A stretch of DNA of 32,042 bases from an uncultured Rubrobacteraceae bacterium (lineage in GTDB: Bacteria > Actinomycetota > Rubrobacteria > Rubrobacterales > Rubrobacteraceae). The notes beneath the pieces were generated by a model, which saw only the letters and a list, made by a program, of their open reading frames with translations, had not been told where the DNA came from and did no database searches. A program made the translations under genes and the position numbers. The stretch covers positions 1-32,042 of the forward strand of contig CADCVF010000047.1 in assembly GCA_902806095.1 (NCBI GenBank), written 5' to 3'. Positions 15,481 to 22,947 of the stretch are shown here, piece by piece (within the stretch, counting starts at the first letter, position 1; each line of letters opens with the position of its first letter).

Positions 15481-17118
15481 TTACATCTTCTCTGGCGCGT
15501 TCACCCCGAGCAGGTCGAGGCCGCTTGCGAGCACGACCTTAGTGGCGGCGCAAAGTGCGAGGCGGCGGGCGCGAACGTCTGCATCTTCGACCAGGATGCG
15601 ATGAACGGTATAGAACTGGTGGAAGCGTGTGGCGAGGGTTTCGAGGTAGGTCGGGATCGGATGTACCTCGCGCTTTTGGGCTGCGTTCTGTATGACGCGG
15701 GGGAAGTCGAGCAGCTCCAGCACAAGCAGACGCTCCTCTGGCGCGAGATCTCCAGCCGGGATCTCACCTAGTTCCTCCGGGCTAGTTTCGGCCCGCCCGA
15801 AGATGCTGGATATGCGGGCGTGGGCGTACTGCACGTAGAAGACGGGGTTCTCGTCTGAGTGCTTTATGGCGAGATCCAGGTCGAAGTTCATCTCGGTTTT
15901 GTGGGAGGAGCGCACGTAGAAGTAGCGGGCTACGTCCTCCCCCACCTCGTCGAGCAGTTCGTCGAGCGTTACGATGTTGCCTGCCCGCTTACTGAACTTC
16001 ACCTGCTCGCCTTCCTGCACGAGCTTCACTAGTCTTACCAGTTCCACGTCGAGGAACTCATGAGGCAATCCGAGTGCGACGAGGCCCGCCCTGATACGCG
16101 GCGGGTAGCCGGCGTGATCCGCGCCAAGCACGTCGGTCGCAGTCCGGAAACCGCGGTCCCACTTGTCGCGGTGGTAGGCGAGATCGGGTCCCATGTACGT
16201 GTATGACCCGTCGCTCTTGACCAGCACCCTGTCCTTGTCGTCCCCGAATCTCGAGGTCGCCAGCCACAGGGCGCCTTCACTCTCGTATACGTTATCCCCC
16301 TCCGCAAGCTCCCGGACGACCACATCTACTGCGCCGGACTCGTAGAGGCCCTTTTCGTTAAAGAAGCTATCGAAACGAACCCTTATGCGTGCCAGGGTGC
16401 GCTTGATATCGCCCATGCACCAGCTGGTCGCAAAAGCGGTGATCTCATGCAAGGCTACTTCGGGGTCCATCTCCAACAAGCGGCTGTCATGCTCCCTGGC
16501 GATGTCCTCCGCTATCTCAACGGTGTAATCTCCCTTGTAAGCCGTTTCCGACCCGGAGACGGGCCACGTCTCCCCGTAGAGCCCGCCGTAACGCACGGCG
16601 ACAGACTCGCCGAAGAGTCGGATCTGATTCCCTCCGTCATTGAAGTAGTACTCTCGTTGGACGTTCCTACCGGCGGCACCCATGATCCTGGCCAGAGAGT
16701 CTCCGTAGGCTGCCTGACGTCCGTGCCCGACATGCATTGGCCCGGTCGGGTTGACACTCACGAACTCAAGCAAGACAGGGTCTCCGGAAGGCTCGCGCCG
16801 CCCGTACCCCTCACCCTCGCCGAGCAAATAGCCAAGCTCTTCCCAAAGCGCCTCGGGAGAGAGCCTGAAGTTGACGAAGCCGGGTCCTGCGACCTCGGCC
16901 TCCCTCACAAACGGGGCGTCCAGTGCGCCCACGAGGTTCTCAGCGACCTCTCTCGGGTTCCGCCGCAATACCTTTGCATTGGCCAGGGCTACGTTGGTCG
17001 CGAAGTCGCCGTGAGTGGGGTCGTTGGGCCGCTCGACGTGGATGCCGTCAAGCTCGACCCCGTAACTCCTCTGAACGGCCTTCCGAACAGCGCCCGCAAG
17101 CCTCTCCTCGAAACTCAT
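15481..17118 (-). CDS. argS: Arginyl-tRNA synthetase
   Basis: A class I aminoacyl-tRNA synthetase of 545 residues charging tRNA-Arg. An Add-1 tRNA-binding domain (1-90, with FVNFRLS) comes first. The HIGH signature is HVGHGR at 129-134 and the KMSKS-equivalent reads KFSKRAGN, a known ArgRS variant. The C-terminal DALR anticodon-binding domain begins near residue 425 (VFYVQYAHARISSIF). Start ATG 17118 overlaps the TGA of the small DUF3006 gene (ATGA), so the two are coupled. Confidence 0.97.
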   Translation of the reverse strand: MSFEERLAGAVRKAVQRSYGVELDGIHVERPNDPTHGDFATNVALANAKVLRRNPREVAENLVGALDAPFVREAEVAGPGFVNFRLSPEALWEELGYLLGEGEGYGRREPSGDPVLLEFVSVNPTGPMHVGHGRQAAYGDSLARIMGAAGRNVQREYYFNDGGNQIRLFGESVAVRYGGLYGETWPVSGSETAYKGDYTVEIAEDIAREHDSRLLEMDPEVALHEITAFATSWCMGDIKRTLARIRVRFDSFFNEKGLYESGAVDVVVRELAEGDNVYESEGALWLATSRFGDDKDRVLVKSDGSYTYMGPDLAYHRDKWDRGFRTATDVLGADHAGYPPRIRAGLVALGLPHEFLDVELVRLVKLVQEGEQVKFSKRAGNIVTLDELLDEVGEDVARYFYVRSSHKTEMNFDLDLAIKHSDENPVFYVQYAHARISSIFGRAETSPEELGEIPAGDLAPEERLLVLELLDFPRVIQNAAQKREVHPIPTYLETLATRFHQFYTVHRILVEDADVRARRLALCAATKVVLASGLDLLGVNAPEKM

Positions 17119-17336
17119 TCTCCACCCCCGAGAAGCTCGTCCAAGAGCCGCCGGTTCTCCTCGGCGATTCGCAGGGTCTCATCCCTGTCGTACTCGAAGC
17201 GGACGTCGAAGACGTCCCCAGCGGAGACCCCTTCAGGCAATAACTCCCGCGGCATGTCGAAGCTACTACGTCCGTCAGGGTAGGGCAGGAGTACGGCCCA
17301 CCCATTGTCCTCGAACCTTTCTATCTGCACGCGCAT
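17115..17336 (-). CDS. DUF3006-family small protein
   Basis: A 73-residue protein beginning MRVQIERFEDNGWAVLLP, containing PRELLPEGVSAGDVFDV. This matches the DUF3006 pattern (a small beta-barrel-like domain of unknown role, found mostly in Firmicutes and Actinobacteria). I start it at ATG 17336; a version from 17354 adds six residues without support. There is no Shine-Dalgarno, and an extended -10 box lies just upstream, consistent with a near-leaderless message. It overlaps argS by 4 nt. Confidence 0.75.
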   Translation of the reverse strand: MRVQIERFEDNGWAVLLPYPDGRSSFDMPRELLPEGVSAGDVFDVRFEYDRDETLRIAEENRRLLDELLGGGE

Positions 17337-17344
17337 ATATGTGT

Positions 17345-17353
17345 ATGTTAGCA
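17345..17353 (-). promoter_or_regulatory. Extended -10 promoter of the DUF3006-argS operon
   Basis: The minus strand reads TGCTAACAT (17353-17345). Only 8 nt separate the -10 box from ATG 17336, which would make the transcript leaderless or nearly so. It abuts the large repeat block. Confidence 0.45.
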
Positions 17354-17355
17354 CG

Positions 17356-17525
17356 CCGCCTTTGGCGGCTAGTCAGCATTTCAGCACGGCGGCAGTGCCG
17401 CCTTGTCAGCACGCTCCGCCCTTCGGGCTTCGCTTGTCAGCCTGCGTCCTCTCAGCCAGGGCTTGTGCGGGCGAAAGCTGAAATGCTGACTAGCTGACAA
17501 GCGGAGGCGAAGCCTTCGCGTGCTG
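17356..17525. repeat. Composite palindromic repeat block, copy 2 of the dispersed family
   Basis: The block has a perfect 17-bp inverted repeat CTAGTCAGCATTTCAGC (17369-17385) and its complement (17477-17493), separated by 91 bp. CGCTTGTCAGC and GCTGACAAGCG form another inverted pair. Several short hairpins are nested inside: GCCGCC-TTT-GGCGGC (17356-17370) and GGCGGC-AGT-GCCGCC (17388-17402). It lies between rlmH and DUF3006. Confidence 0.65.
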
Positions 17526-17548
17526 ACATGCTGCGACGTGAAGTGTCG

Positions 17549-18022
17549 CTACCAATGATACTTTTCGTTGCGGTGTATTTTTGCTGCGCGGTAGAGCTGT
17601 TCGAGGAGGAGGACCCTGGCCAGGGCGTGCGGGAGGGTGATGCTGCCGAAGGACCAGTGTTCGTCGGATCTCTGCAATACCTCGGGAGAGAGGCCCAGTG
17701 GTCCTCCGATCACGAAGGCCACCTGACTCCGGCCCGAGAGGCCGAGGGCTTCGAGCTTGAGGGCGAGTTCTTCCGACGGGTATTGCTTACCCTTCTCCCT
17801 GTCGAGGGAGATCACGTACGCCTCTTTCGGAAGGCGCTTTAGGATGCGCTTTCCTTCCGCGGAGAGCACCTCGTAGTGGGAGCGGCGGTTCATGTCTTCC
17901 TCGGCGACCTCGACGATGTCAACCGCGAAAAAGCGGCGCAGTCGTTTTGCGTAGTCTTCCGAGCCTGTGGCGGCCCAGCCTTTCAGTTTTCCGACGGAGA
18001 CGAGGGTGCAGCGTCGTATCAC
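17549..18022 (-). CDS. rlmH: 23S rRNA pseudouridine-1915 N3-methyltransferase
   Basis: RlmH is a small SPOUT methyltransferase acting on assembled 70S ribosomes at position 1915 of 23S rRNA. The 157-residue protein shows VIGGPLGLSPEV (SAM-binding trefoil knot), SITLPHALARVLLLEQLYRA and the terminal KYHW. The frame is open upstream to 18196, but GTG 18022 overlaps the TGA of the previous gene (GTGA) and gives the normal family length. Confidence 0.95.
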   Translation of the reverse strand: MIRRCTLVSVGKLKGWAATGSEDYAKRLRRFFAVDIVEVAEEDMNRRSHYEVLSAEGKRILKRLPKEAYVISLDREKGKQYPSEELALKLEALGLSGRSQVAFVIGGPLGLSPEVLQRSDEHWSFGSITLPHALARVLLLEQLYRAAKIHRNEKYHW

Positions 18023-18843
18023 TCGATACCAAAGAGTTGGCCTGCGGTGTCCTTCTCGTCGTAATGGTAGACGTGATCGGTGACTCGCAGGGGCGTTCCT
18101 ACCTCGATCCATGGTGTCGGATGGCCGGCGATCGCCGCTCGAACCCTGACGCCGCCGTGGCCTGCTTCCCTTAGCGCCCCGCTCACGGTGCCACAAGCCC
18201 TGGTCGGAGAGTTGTTGGTCTTGGAGAGGTGGGCGAGGATGAGGTCTTTGAGCCCGAGCGGGGCAAGCGCCACGGCGGCATCGGCCGCCTGCCGGTTCGA
18301 GAGGTGGCCGCGCCTCGAGGAGATCCGACGCTTCAAGTTCGCCGAGTATGGGCCCCGCCTGAGCCAGTCGGGATCGTGGTTCGCTTCGAGGACTACCGCC
18401 TCGGCACCGCGCATGCTCCGCAGTACCTCGACACTGGCCTCTCCGAGGTCCGTCGCCATCGCCACGGCGCTACCCCCGTCAGATACCCGAACCCCGTAGG
18501 TCATGGAGTCGTGCGGGACTTCGAAGAAGGTCACTGTAAGGCCGCCGACGGCGCAGGACTCTCCGGGGGCTACCGTGTTGGCGCCGAGGGACTTGCCGAC
18601 GCCGGGCGCGGCGAAGACCTCGATATCGATCTCACGCACCAAGGAGGGGACGCCGCAAGTGTGGTCGGAGTGCCCGTGGGTCAGCAGGACGGCTTTTACG
18701 TCGGAAAGGTGCTTGCCGATACCGGCGAGGAGGGCACCTATGCGCCGGGGCGGGAGGCCGGCGTCGACCAGGAGGCCGCCTGAGTCCGTCTCCATATACG
18801 TTGCATTGCCCGAGCTTCCGCTCGAAAGAACACTCAGCCGCAA
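18019..18843 (-). CDS. WalJ/YycJ-like metallo-beta-lactamase-fold hydrolase
   Basis: A 274-residue metallo-beta-lactamase-fold protein. Metal ligands are in THGHSDHTCGV, the later motifs are FFEVPHDSM, ATDLG and LEANHD, and the C-terminal part has GHLSN and LAHLSKTNN, which is characteristic of YycJ/WalJ proteins. These are reported exonuclease-like enzymes linked to DNA repair or cell-wall signalling; the substrate is not evident here. Start is TTG 18843 with AGAGG 6 nt upstream, giving MRLSVLSSGSSGNA, the usual family N-terminus. The stop overlaps rlmH. Confidence 0.85.
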   Translation of the reverse strand: MRLSVLSSGSSGNATYMETDSGGLLVDAGLPPRRIGALLAGIGKHLSDVKAVLLTHGHSDHTCGVPSLVREIDIEVFAAPGVGKSLGANTVAPGESCAVGGLTVTFFEVPHDSMTYGVRVSDGGSAVAMATDLGEASVEVLRSMRGAEAVVLEANHDPDWLRRGPYSANLKRRISSRRGHLSNRQAADAAVALAPLGLKDLILAHLSKTNNSPTRACGTVSGALREAGHGGVRVRAAIAGHPTPWIEVGTPLRVTDHVYHYDEKDTAGQLFGIE

Positions 18844-18896
18844 ACCAGTCCTCTATCAGGTTGGGCGTTTGATCGGCGGGAACGAAACCCTCCCAG

Positions 18897-18905
18897 ATCT
18901 TAGCA
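18897..18905 (-). promoter_or_regulatory. Extended -10 promoter for the WalJ-like/rlmH operon
   Basis: The minus strand reads TGCTAAGAT (18905-18897), an extended -10 with no clear -35. Leader length to TTG 18843 would be about 45-50 nt. Confidence 0.4.
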
Positions 18906-18991
18906 CGCCCGATTCAGGTGCTCTTGTCGATTGATTCTACTTGGGTTGTGAGGAATGGGCTTTGGGCTGATCCGGGGCGACGCCGTTGTCG

Positions 18992-18997
18992 TAGAAT
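18992..18997 (+). promoter_or_regulatory. -10 box of the ECF sigma operon, leaderless
   Basis: TAGAAT lies 6 nt before ATG 19004, so the A of the start codon would be the transcription start. No Shine-Dalgarno is present before the gene, which agrees with leaderless initiation. No -35 was found. Confidence 0.4.
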
Positions 18998-19003
18998 CAG
19001 GGT

Positions 19004-19591
19004 ATGGCTGACAGGGGACGACAGTATCTTATACTTGCTGACGAGGATTTGATCTCCCTTGTCGAGGCGGCCGACGCCGATGCTTTCGCCACGCTCTATG
19101 ACCGCCACAGCCGCGCCGCCTTCTCCCTGGCATACAGGATGATGGGGGAGCGTCAGGCCTCCGAGGATCTGGCGCAGGACGCGTTCTTGAAGGTCTGGCG
19201 TGGTGCTAGCAGCTATCGCGCGGAGAGAGGCAGCGTGCGGACCTGGATCCTCTCTATTGTCCACAACCGCGGAATAGACCAGCTCCGCTCCCATGCGAGC
19301 CGACGCAGGACACAAGACAGGATCGAAGCTTCGGCCCCACGCTCCCAACCGAGCGAGGCCTTTGCGGAGACCTGGCGGAACTCGCAGCGCGACCAGGTCA
19401 GGGAGGCACTCAATACCCTCCCGTCCGAGCAGCTCAAGATACTCGAGCTGGCGTACTTTTCGGGGTACACACACGTCGAGATATCCGAGCTTCTGGGCCT
19501 GCCCCTCGGGACGGTCAAGGGCCGGATGCGTTTGGGACTGAAAAAGATCAGAGACTACTTCGGATCGAGAGACGCGACGGTGCCCAGATGA
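19004..19591 (+). CDS. ECF-type RNA polymerase sigma factor (SigK/SigL-like)
   Basis: A 195-residue sigma factor with region 2 (about residues 22-95: FATLYDRHSRAAFSLAYRMM, ASEDLAQDAFLKVWRG, GSVRTWILSIVHNRGIDQLR) and region 4 (about 130-180: ALNTLPSEQLKILELAYFSG, EISELLGLPLGTVKGRMRLG). Region 1.1 and region 3 are absent, as in ECF factors. It directs polymerase to a small stress regulon when released by its anti-sigma factor. The stop overlaps the start of the anti-sigma gene (ATGA), ensuring equal production. No obvious copy of an ECF target promoter was recognised in the window. Confidence 0.93.
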   Translation: MADRGRQYLILADEDLISLVEAADADAFATLYDRHSRAAFSLAYRMMGERQASEDLAQDAFLKVWRGASSYRAERGSVRTWILSIVHNRGIDQLRSHASRRRTQDRIEASAPRSQPSEAFAETWRNSQRDQVREALNTLPSEQLKILELAYFSGYTHVEISELLGLPLGTVKGRMRLGLKKIRDYFGSRDATVPR

Positions 19592-20367
19592 GTGAGATGA
19601 ACAACGAACGCTTCGAAGATCTCAGAGATGCCTATGTCCTCGGCGCCCTTCCCGAGGAAGAAAGGCGGAGCTTCGAGGATCACCTCGCTGCCCACCCGGA
19701 GCGGCAGGCCGAGATAGACGATCTCAGCGCCGTCGCCGGCCTGCTCGCGTTCTCCCCGCACGAACAGGAACCATCTCCCGAGCTTCGCAACAGGGTCATG
19801 GAGATGGTCGAGGCGGAGGCTGAGCCCCGCCACGTCAGTCGCCGGTCCGTGTTCGCACGAATCGGAGACTATCTCGATGTGAGGAGCCTCGCGCTCGGCG
19901 CTGCGACCCTGCTCGTGATCGGCCTGCTGTCGTGGAACGTGCTGTTGCAAGGCCAGGTGCAGGACCTGCAAGGCCAGGTCCAGGAGGCACAGGACCAGCG
20001 CCAGAACCTACAAGCCCAGATCGAGGAAGCGCAGGACCAGCGGCAGGTCCAGCAAAGCCAGACGATCGAGCTGGAGGGATCATGGGCGGATCAGGGCGCC
20101 AATGCCGAAGTGGCTTCCATCCACGAGAACAAGATCATCCTCGTGGCCAAGAACATGCCTTCGGTGCCCGAGGACCGGACGTGCCAGATCTGGGTCATAA
20201 ACGACGACGTGCCCAAACCCAGCGGTCTCTTCCAACCCGACGGGAACATGACCGCAGCGCCGGTCACGAACTCCATAACGAAAGCCGACGTGATAGCGGT
20301 GACCGTCGAGCCGGCCGGGGGCTCGGAGAAGCCGACGAGCGACCCGGTATTGTCGGCAGAACTCTGA
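19588..20367 (+). CDS. Membrane anti-sigma factor (RskA-like)
   Basis: The 259-residue protein has an N-terminal anti-sigma domain (about 8-75, AYVLGALPEEERRSFEDHLA) without the H-C-C zinc motif. One membrane helix lies at about 93-113 (LALGAATLLVIGLLSWNVLL). A periodic Q-rich coiled coil follows (113-155), and then an extracytoplasmic anti-sigma-K domain (CQIWVINDDVPKPSGLFQPD). The architecture is that of RskA, which sequesters SigK at the membrane and is destroyed by proteolysis on a signal. The coiled coil is an unusual spacer and may mediate dimerisation. A strong hairpin follows the stop. Confidence 0.88.
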   Translation: MSEMNNERFEDLRDAYVLGALPEEERRSFEDHLAAHPERQAEIDDLSAVAGLLAFSPHEQEPSPELRNRVMEMVEAEAEPRHVSRRSVFARIGDYLDVRSLALGAATLLVIGLLSWNVLLQGQVQDLQGQVQEAQDQRQNLQAQIEEAQDQRQVQQSQTIELEGSWADQGANAEVASIHENKIILVAKNMPSVPEDRTCQIWVINDDVPKPSGLFQPDGNMTAAPVTNSITKADVIAVTVEPAGGSEKPTSDPVLSAEL

Positions 20368-20369
20368 AT

Positions 20370-20407
20370 GCGGGATGCAGGAGGGGCTAGCCCTTCCTGC
20401 ATCCCGC
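20370..20407 (+). terminator. Long perfect hairpin after the anti-sigma gene
   Basis: GCGGGATGCAGGA (20370-20382) pairs perfectly with TCCTGCATCCCGC (20395-20407), and GGGC pairs with GCCC inside, leaving a 2-nt TA loop. It lies 3 bp after the stop. There is no T-run, so termination may be weak or Rho-assisted. Confidence 0.65.
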
Positions 20408-20410
20408 GCT

Positions 20411-20456
20411 GGTCAGCACTTCAGCCAGTCAGCTCTTGGTTGCTGAGGGATGCGAG
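20411..20456. repeat. Dispersed intergenic repeat, copy 3
   Basis: GGTCAGCACTTCAGCCAGTCAGC is followed by TTGGTTGCTGAGGGATG, the same two-part order as copy 1 at 6451. It directly follows the terminator hairpin. The remaining bases to 20565 show no gene. Confidence 0.6.
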
Positions 20457-20565
20457 GCTACGCCTAGTCGGGCGTAACGCTTGAGCCCTACACCCGGTTC
20501 TCTAAGCCGATCTTGCGCACATCTGTGGGGCTTGTTCCTCGGCCTTGGTGCCTCAGTTGCGAAGG

Positions 20566-20590
20566 GTTTATTTTCCGCGGGCGCGGGTAG
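20566..20590 (+). promoter_or_regulatory. SigB-type stress promoter of dodecin 1
   Basis: GTTTAT (20566-20571) and GGGTAG (20585-20590) are spaced by 13 bp, matching the SigB/SigF pattern GTTT...GGGTA. Transcription would start about 40 nt before ATG 20637. Confidence 0.5.
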
Positions 20591-20636
20591 TAAATGCCCA
20601 GGGAAGCAGACAGCAAACTAGGGCGAAGGAGAGCTT

Positions 20637-20843
20637 ATGTCCGTAGCCAGAGTAACCGAACTGAGCGCCACATCCGAGACGGGTTTCGAGGACGCCATCA
20701 GGCAAGGCGTCAACCGTGCTACCTCAACGCTACGCGGCGTCGAGGGGGCCTGGATCAAGGACATGAACGTCCTGATCGAGGACGGCAACGTTACGGGCTA
20801 TAAGGTGAACCTGGAGGTCACCTTCGTCCTGGAAGACTCGTAG
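20637..20843 (+). CDS. Dodecin-family protein, copy 1
   Basis: A 68-residue protein of the dodecin family, which forms dodecameric hollow spheres that bind flavins or flavin precursors. Blocks are ARVTELSATSETGFEDAI, RATSTLRGVEGAWIKDMNV and VNLEVTFVLED. In classical bacterial flavin dodecins the stacking tryptophan follows TLR-x-x-D directly (TLRNLDW); here Gly occupies that place and Trp comes two residues later (GVEGAW), as in another dodecin subfamily, so flavin binding should not be assumed. GGAG lies 5 nt before ATG 20637. A SigB-like promoter precedes it and a strong terminator follows. A paralogue lies at 27023. Confidence 0.93.
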   Translation: MSVARVTELSATSETGFEDAIRQGVNRATSTLRGVEGAWIKDMNVLIEDGNVTGYKVNLEVTFVLEDS

Positions 20844-20868
20844 GAACGGAGATTAACTGCAGGGTTTT

Positions 20869-20898
20869 GCCCCGGCTCTCGAGCCGGGGCTTCTTTCT
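20869..20898 (+). terminator. Rho-independent terminator of dodecin 1
   Basis: GCCCCGGCTC (20869-20878) and GAGCCGGGGC (20881-20890) form a perfect 10-bp stem followed by TTCTTTCT. Confidence 0.85.
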
Positions 20899-20901
20899 GG
20901 C

Positions 20902-20941
20902 GTAGGGGTGGTTTCGGGGGCGGTTCGCAAACTACCCCTAC
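20902..20941. repeat. GTAGGGG...CCCCTAC palindromic element, copy 1
   Basis: GTAGGGGTGGTTT (20902-20914) pairs with AAACTACCCCTAC (20929-20941) with one G-T wobble. The loop contains GGCGGTTCGC, which is also the core of the palindrome at 22909. Confidence 0.5.
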
Positions 20942-21053
20942 AAGCAAACCGCGGGGTCAGGAGCTTGTTACTGGGCTGCATGATCTGGGCGCCGATGTTG
21001 TCGGTGGGAAGGCGAACACATCGGCTTCTTCACCAGCGTTGTATACCGGGGCC

Positions 21054-21926
21054 GTGATACGTCTCGGCTATCCGACCCAGAACCTAACGATCCCGGCCAG
21101 CACGAACCGCACGCTGCGGCTCGCGAGCCTGGCAGATGTGGCGAGAGTCAGGGAGCTCGTCAGGGACAACGTCGCCGATCTGAAGATTATCTTGCGGTGG
21201 AACGCGGAGCATGGGGTCGGGCTCTTCAGGATGGGACAGAACCTGATCCCCTTCGCCTCCCACCCGGCCTTTGCTTACGATTGGGAGGCGGAGCACGGTG
21301 AGGATCTGCGCGAGGCCGGAGAACTGGCCCGAAATCTTGGCATCCGACTCTCGATGCATCCTGGCCAGTACATCAACCCTGGAAGCCTGAATCCCGAGGT
21401 GGTCGAGCGTAGTTTGACGGAGTTGCGTTACGTCGCCAGGGTGTTCGACTTCCTTGGCAACCCTGACGGGGTGGCCGTGTTGCATATGGGCGGGGCCTAT
21501 GAGGACAGACAAGCGAGCGCAGCGCGCTTTATCGAAGTGATGCGCTCTGAGGCGGGGACCCTCCGCTACCTCGCCCTAGAGAACGACGAGCGCGTGTGGA
21601 CCGTGGCTGAGGTTGTCCGGACGGCCGTCGCCCTTGGCATCCCGGCGATCACGGACGCCTTTCACCACGATCTCAATCCCGGCAGTCTGACGCTGAATGA
21701 GGCGTTGGACCTCTCACTGCCTACGTGGGAACATCGGGGTGTGCGTCCCAAGCTACACCTCTCCAGCCAGGACCCCACCAAGCAGGCCGGTGCGCACGCA
21801 TACTCCGTGGAAGGTAGGGACTGGCAAGCGCTGCTCGGAGCCCTTGGCAGCAGGGAGGCTGACGTGATGGTCGAGGCAAAGGGCAAAGAGTACGCCCTTG
21901 CCCCGATGGGTGTTGAGATCGGGTAA
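21054..21926 (+). CDS. uvsE: UV damage endonuclease (UvsE/UVDE)
   Basis: A TIM-barrel, metal-dependent nuclease that nicks 5' of UV photoproducts and other lesions, an excision route alternative to UvrABC. Diagnostic blocks are IRLGYPTQN at the N-terminus, [57 protein letters not shown] and the metal-binding EAKGKE near the end. I start at GTG 21054 (VIRLGY, 290 residues); TTG 21039 would add five residues. The gene suits an organism exposed to radiation or desiccation. The same frame stays open for some 30 codons upstream without a start codon. Confidence 0.92.
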   Translation: MIRLGYPTQNLTIPASTNRTLRLASLADVARVRELVRDNVADLKIILRWNAEHGVGLFRMGQNLIPFASHPAFAYDWEAEHGEDLREAGELARNLGIRLSMHPGQYINPGSLNPEVVERSLTELRYVARVFDFLGNPDGVAVLHMGGAYEDRQASAARFIEVMRSEAGTLRYLALENDERVWTVAEVVRTAVALGIPAITDAFHHDLNPGSLTLNEALDLSLPTWEHRGVRPKLHLSSQDPTKQAGAHAYSVEGRDWQALLGALGSREADVMVEAKGKEYALAPMGVEIG

Positions 21927-21960
21927 CATCGTGGCCTGATGTCCCCGAGGAGAGAGCGAC

Positions 21961-22383
21961 ATGCACGCAAATCCTGAAACGCGAGAGATAAGAGACCTGC
22001 TGCACCGGGCGCGGACAGTGGCGGTCGTCGGGCTGTCGGACAGGCCCTACCGTACCAGCCACGCAATCGCTAGCGCACTACAAGGCTTCGGTTTCGAGAT
22101 CTTCCCCGTCAACCCAAACCTCCATGGTCCGGTCCTTGGCGAAGAGCCTTACGAATCGGTAGAAGACATCCCCGCGCCTGTGGACATAGTGGACGTGTTC
22201 CGGCGCAGCGAGAAAGTCATGCCGGTGGCCGAGGATGCAGTAGCTGCCGGCGCGAAGGTACTGTGGATGCAATCCGGTGTGATCAACGAGGAGGCGGCCG
22301 CCTACGCCGAAGAGCACGGCCTCACCGTCATCATGGACCGCTGTATAAAGGTCGATTACGCGACGCTTGTAGGTGTCAGATAG
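21961..22383 (+). CDS. CoA-binding protein (YccU-like Rossmann domain)
   Basis: A 140-residue stand-alone CoA-binding domain. The N-terminal glycine loop TVAVVGLSDRPYRTSHAIA and FEIFPVNPNLHGPVLGEEPY match the CoA_binding_2 family, homologous to the N-terminal domain of succinyl-CoA synthetase alpha. VLWMQSGVINEEAAAYAEE and DRCIKVDY complete the pattern. Physiological role is not established. AGGAGA lies 7 nt before ATG 21961, 34 bp after uvsE, so the two may be cotranscribed. Confidence 0.85.
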   Translation: MHANPETREIRDLLHRARTVAVVGLSDRPYRTSHAIASALQGFGFEIFPVNPNLHGPVLGEEPYESVEDIPAPVDIVDVFRRSEKVMPVAEDAVAAGAKVLWMQSGVINEEAAAYAEEHGLTVIMDRCIKVDYATLVGVR

Positions 22384-22429
22384 TCAGCATTTCAGCACTT
22401 CAGCACGCCGCCCTGCGGGCGGAGCGTGC
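22382..22429. repeat. Dispersed intergenic repeat, copy 4, with hairpin
   Basis: AGTCAGCATTTCAGCACTTCAGC begins at the stop codon of the CoA-binding gene. It is followed by the stem GCACGC-CGCCC-TGC-GGGCG-GAGCGTGC (22403-22429), which could end transcription. Confidence 0.6.
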
Positions 22430-22458
22430 TTATTTTGGGTGATGGGTTGCCGCTGCTG

Positions 22459-22911
22459 ATGTTTTTCTACGGTACTCTGAAGCGTGGCGAGCGTAACCAC
22501 GAGCGTTATTGCAGTGGTTTCCTACGCGTCGAGGAGGCGGTGGTGCGTGGCAATGTGTACGATCTTCCGTTTGGCTATCCTGCGCTGGTCGTCCCTGAAG
22601 AGTCCATTTATGCTTTCGGGACCGGCGACCCTACGAAGGATGCGCAGGAGCAGTGGCGGCTGGGCCGTGAGCCGGTACCATCGCCTGAGGGTCCGCGCGT
22701 CTTCGGTGAGATCTTCGCTTTCGACGATCCGGAGTCGCGCCTACCGGCCCTCGACCGCCTGGAAGGCTTTGATCCCGCCGATGCGTCGAGCCACTACAGG
22801 CGCGCGCTTCTGCCTATCGAGACGAACGAGGGCTCGGGCCTTCTGGCGTGGGCCTACGTGGTCGAGGAATCCTCGGGAACGTACCTGCCTGGAGGCAGGT
22901 GGCCGCCCTAG
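22459..22911 (+). CDS. Gamma-glutamylcyclotransferase-like (AIG2/GGCT fold) protein
   Basis: A protein of about 150 residues with the GGCT signature FFYGTLKRGERNH at the start, GEIFAFDDPESRLPALDRLE in the middle (the Glu of GEIF is the usual catalytic position) and a C-terminal WAYVVEE strand. Members release 5-oxoproline from gamma-glutamyl amines or peptides; the substrate is unknown here. I start at ATG 22459; the frame is open to GTG 22426, but that start lies inside the repeat hairpin. The ribosome binding site is weak. Confidence 0.8.
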   Translation: MFFYGTLKRGERNHERYCSGFLRVEEAVVRGNVYDLPFGYPALVVPEESIYAFGTGDPTKDAQEQWRLGREPVPSPEGPRVFGEIFAFDDPESRLPALDRLEGFDPADASSHYRRALLPIETNEGSGLLAWAYVVEESSGTYLPGGRWPP

Positions 22912-22934
22912 GAGCGGTTCGCGAACCGCCCCTA
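22909..22934. repeat. GCGGTTCGCGAACCGC palindrome between convergent genes
   Basis: A perfect 16-bp palindrome (22914-22929) extends to TAGG/CCTA with one mismatch. It lies between the convergent GGCT-like and PRC-barrel genes and may terminate both. The core is shared with the element at 20902-20941. Confidence 0.55.
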
Positions 22935-22947
22935 CAGGCATACCTCT

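Noticed and set aside
20945-21053. In-frame extension of uvsE upstream (about 30 codons)
   Set aside because: No start codon other than TTG 21039 is present, and UvsE normally begins at IRLGY; it may be a decayed remnant.
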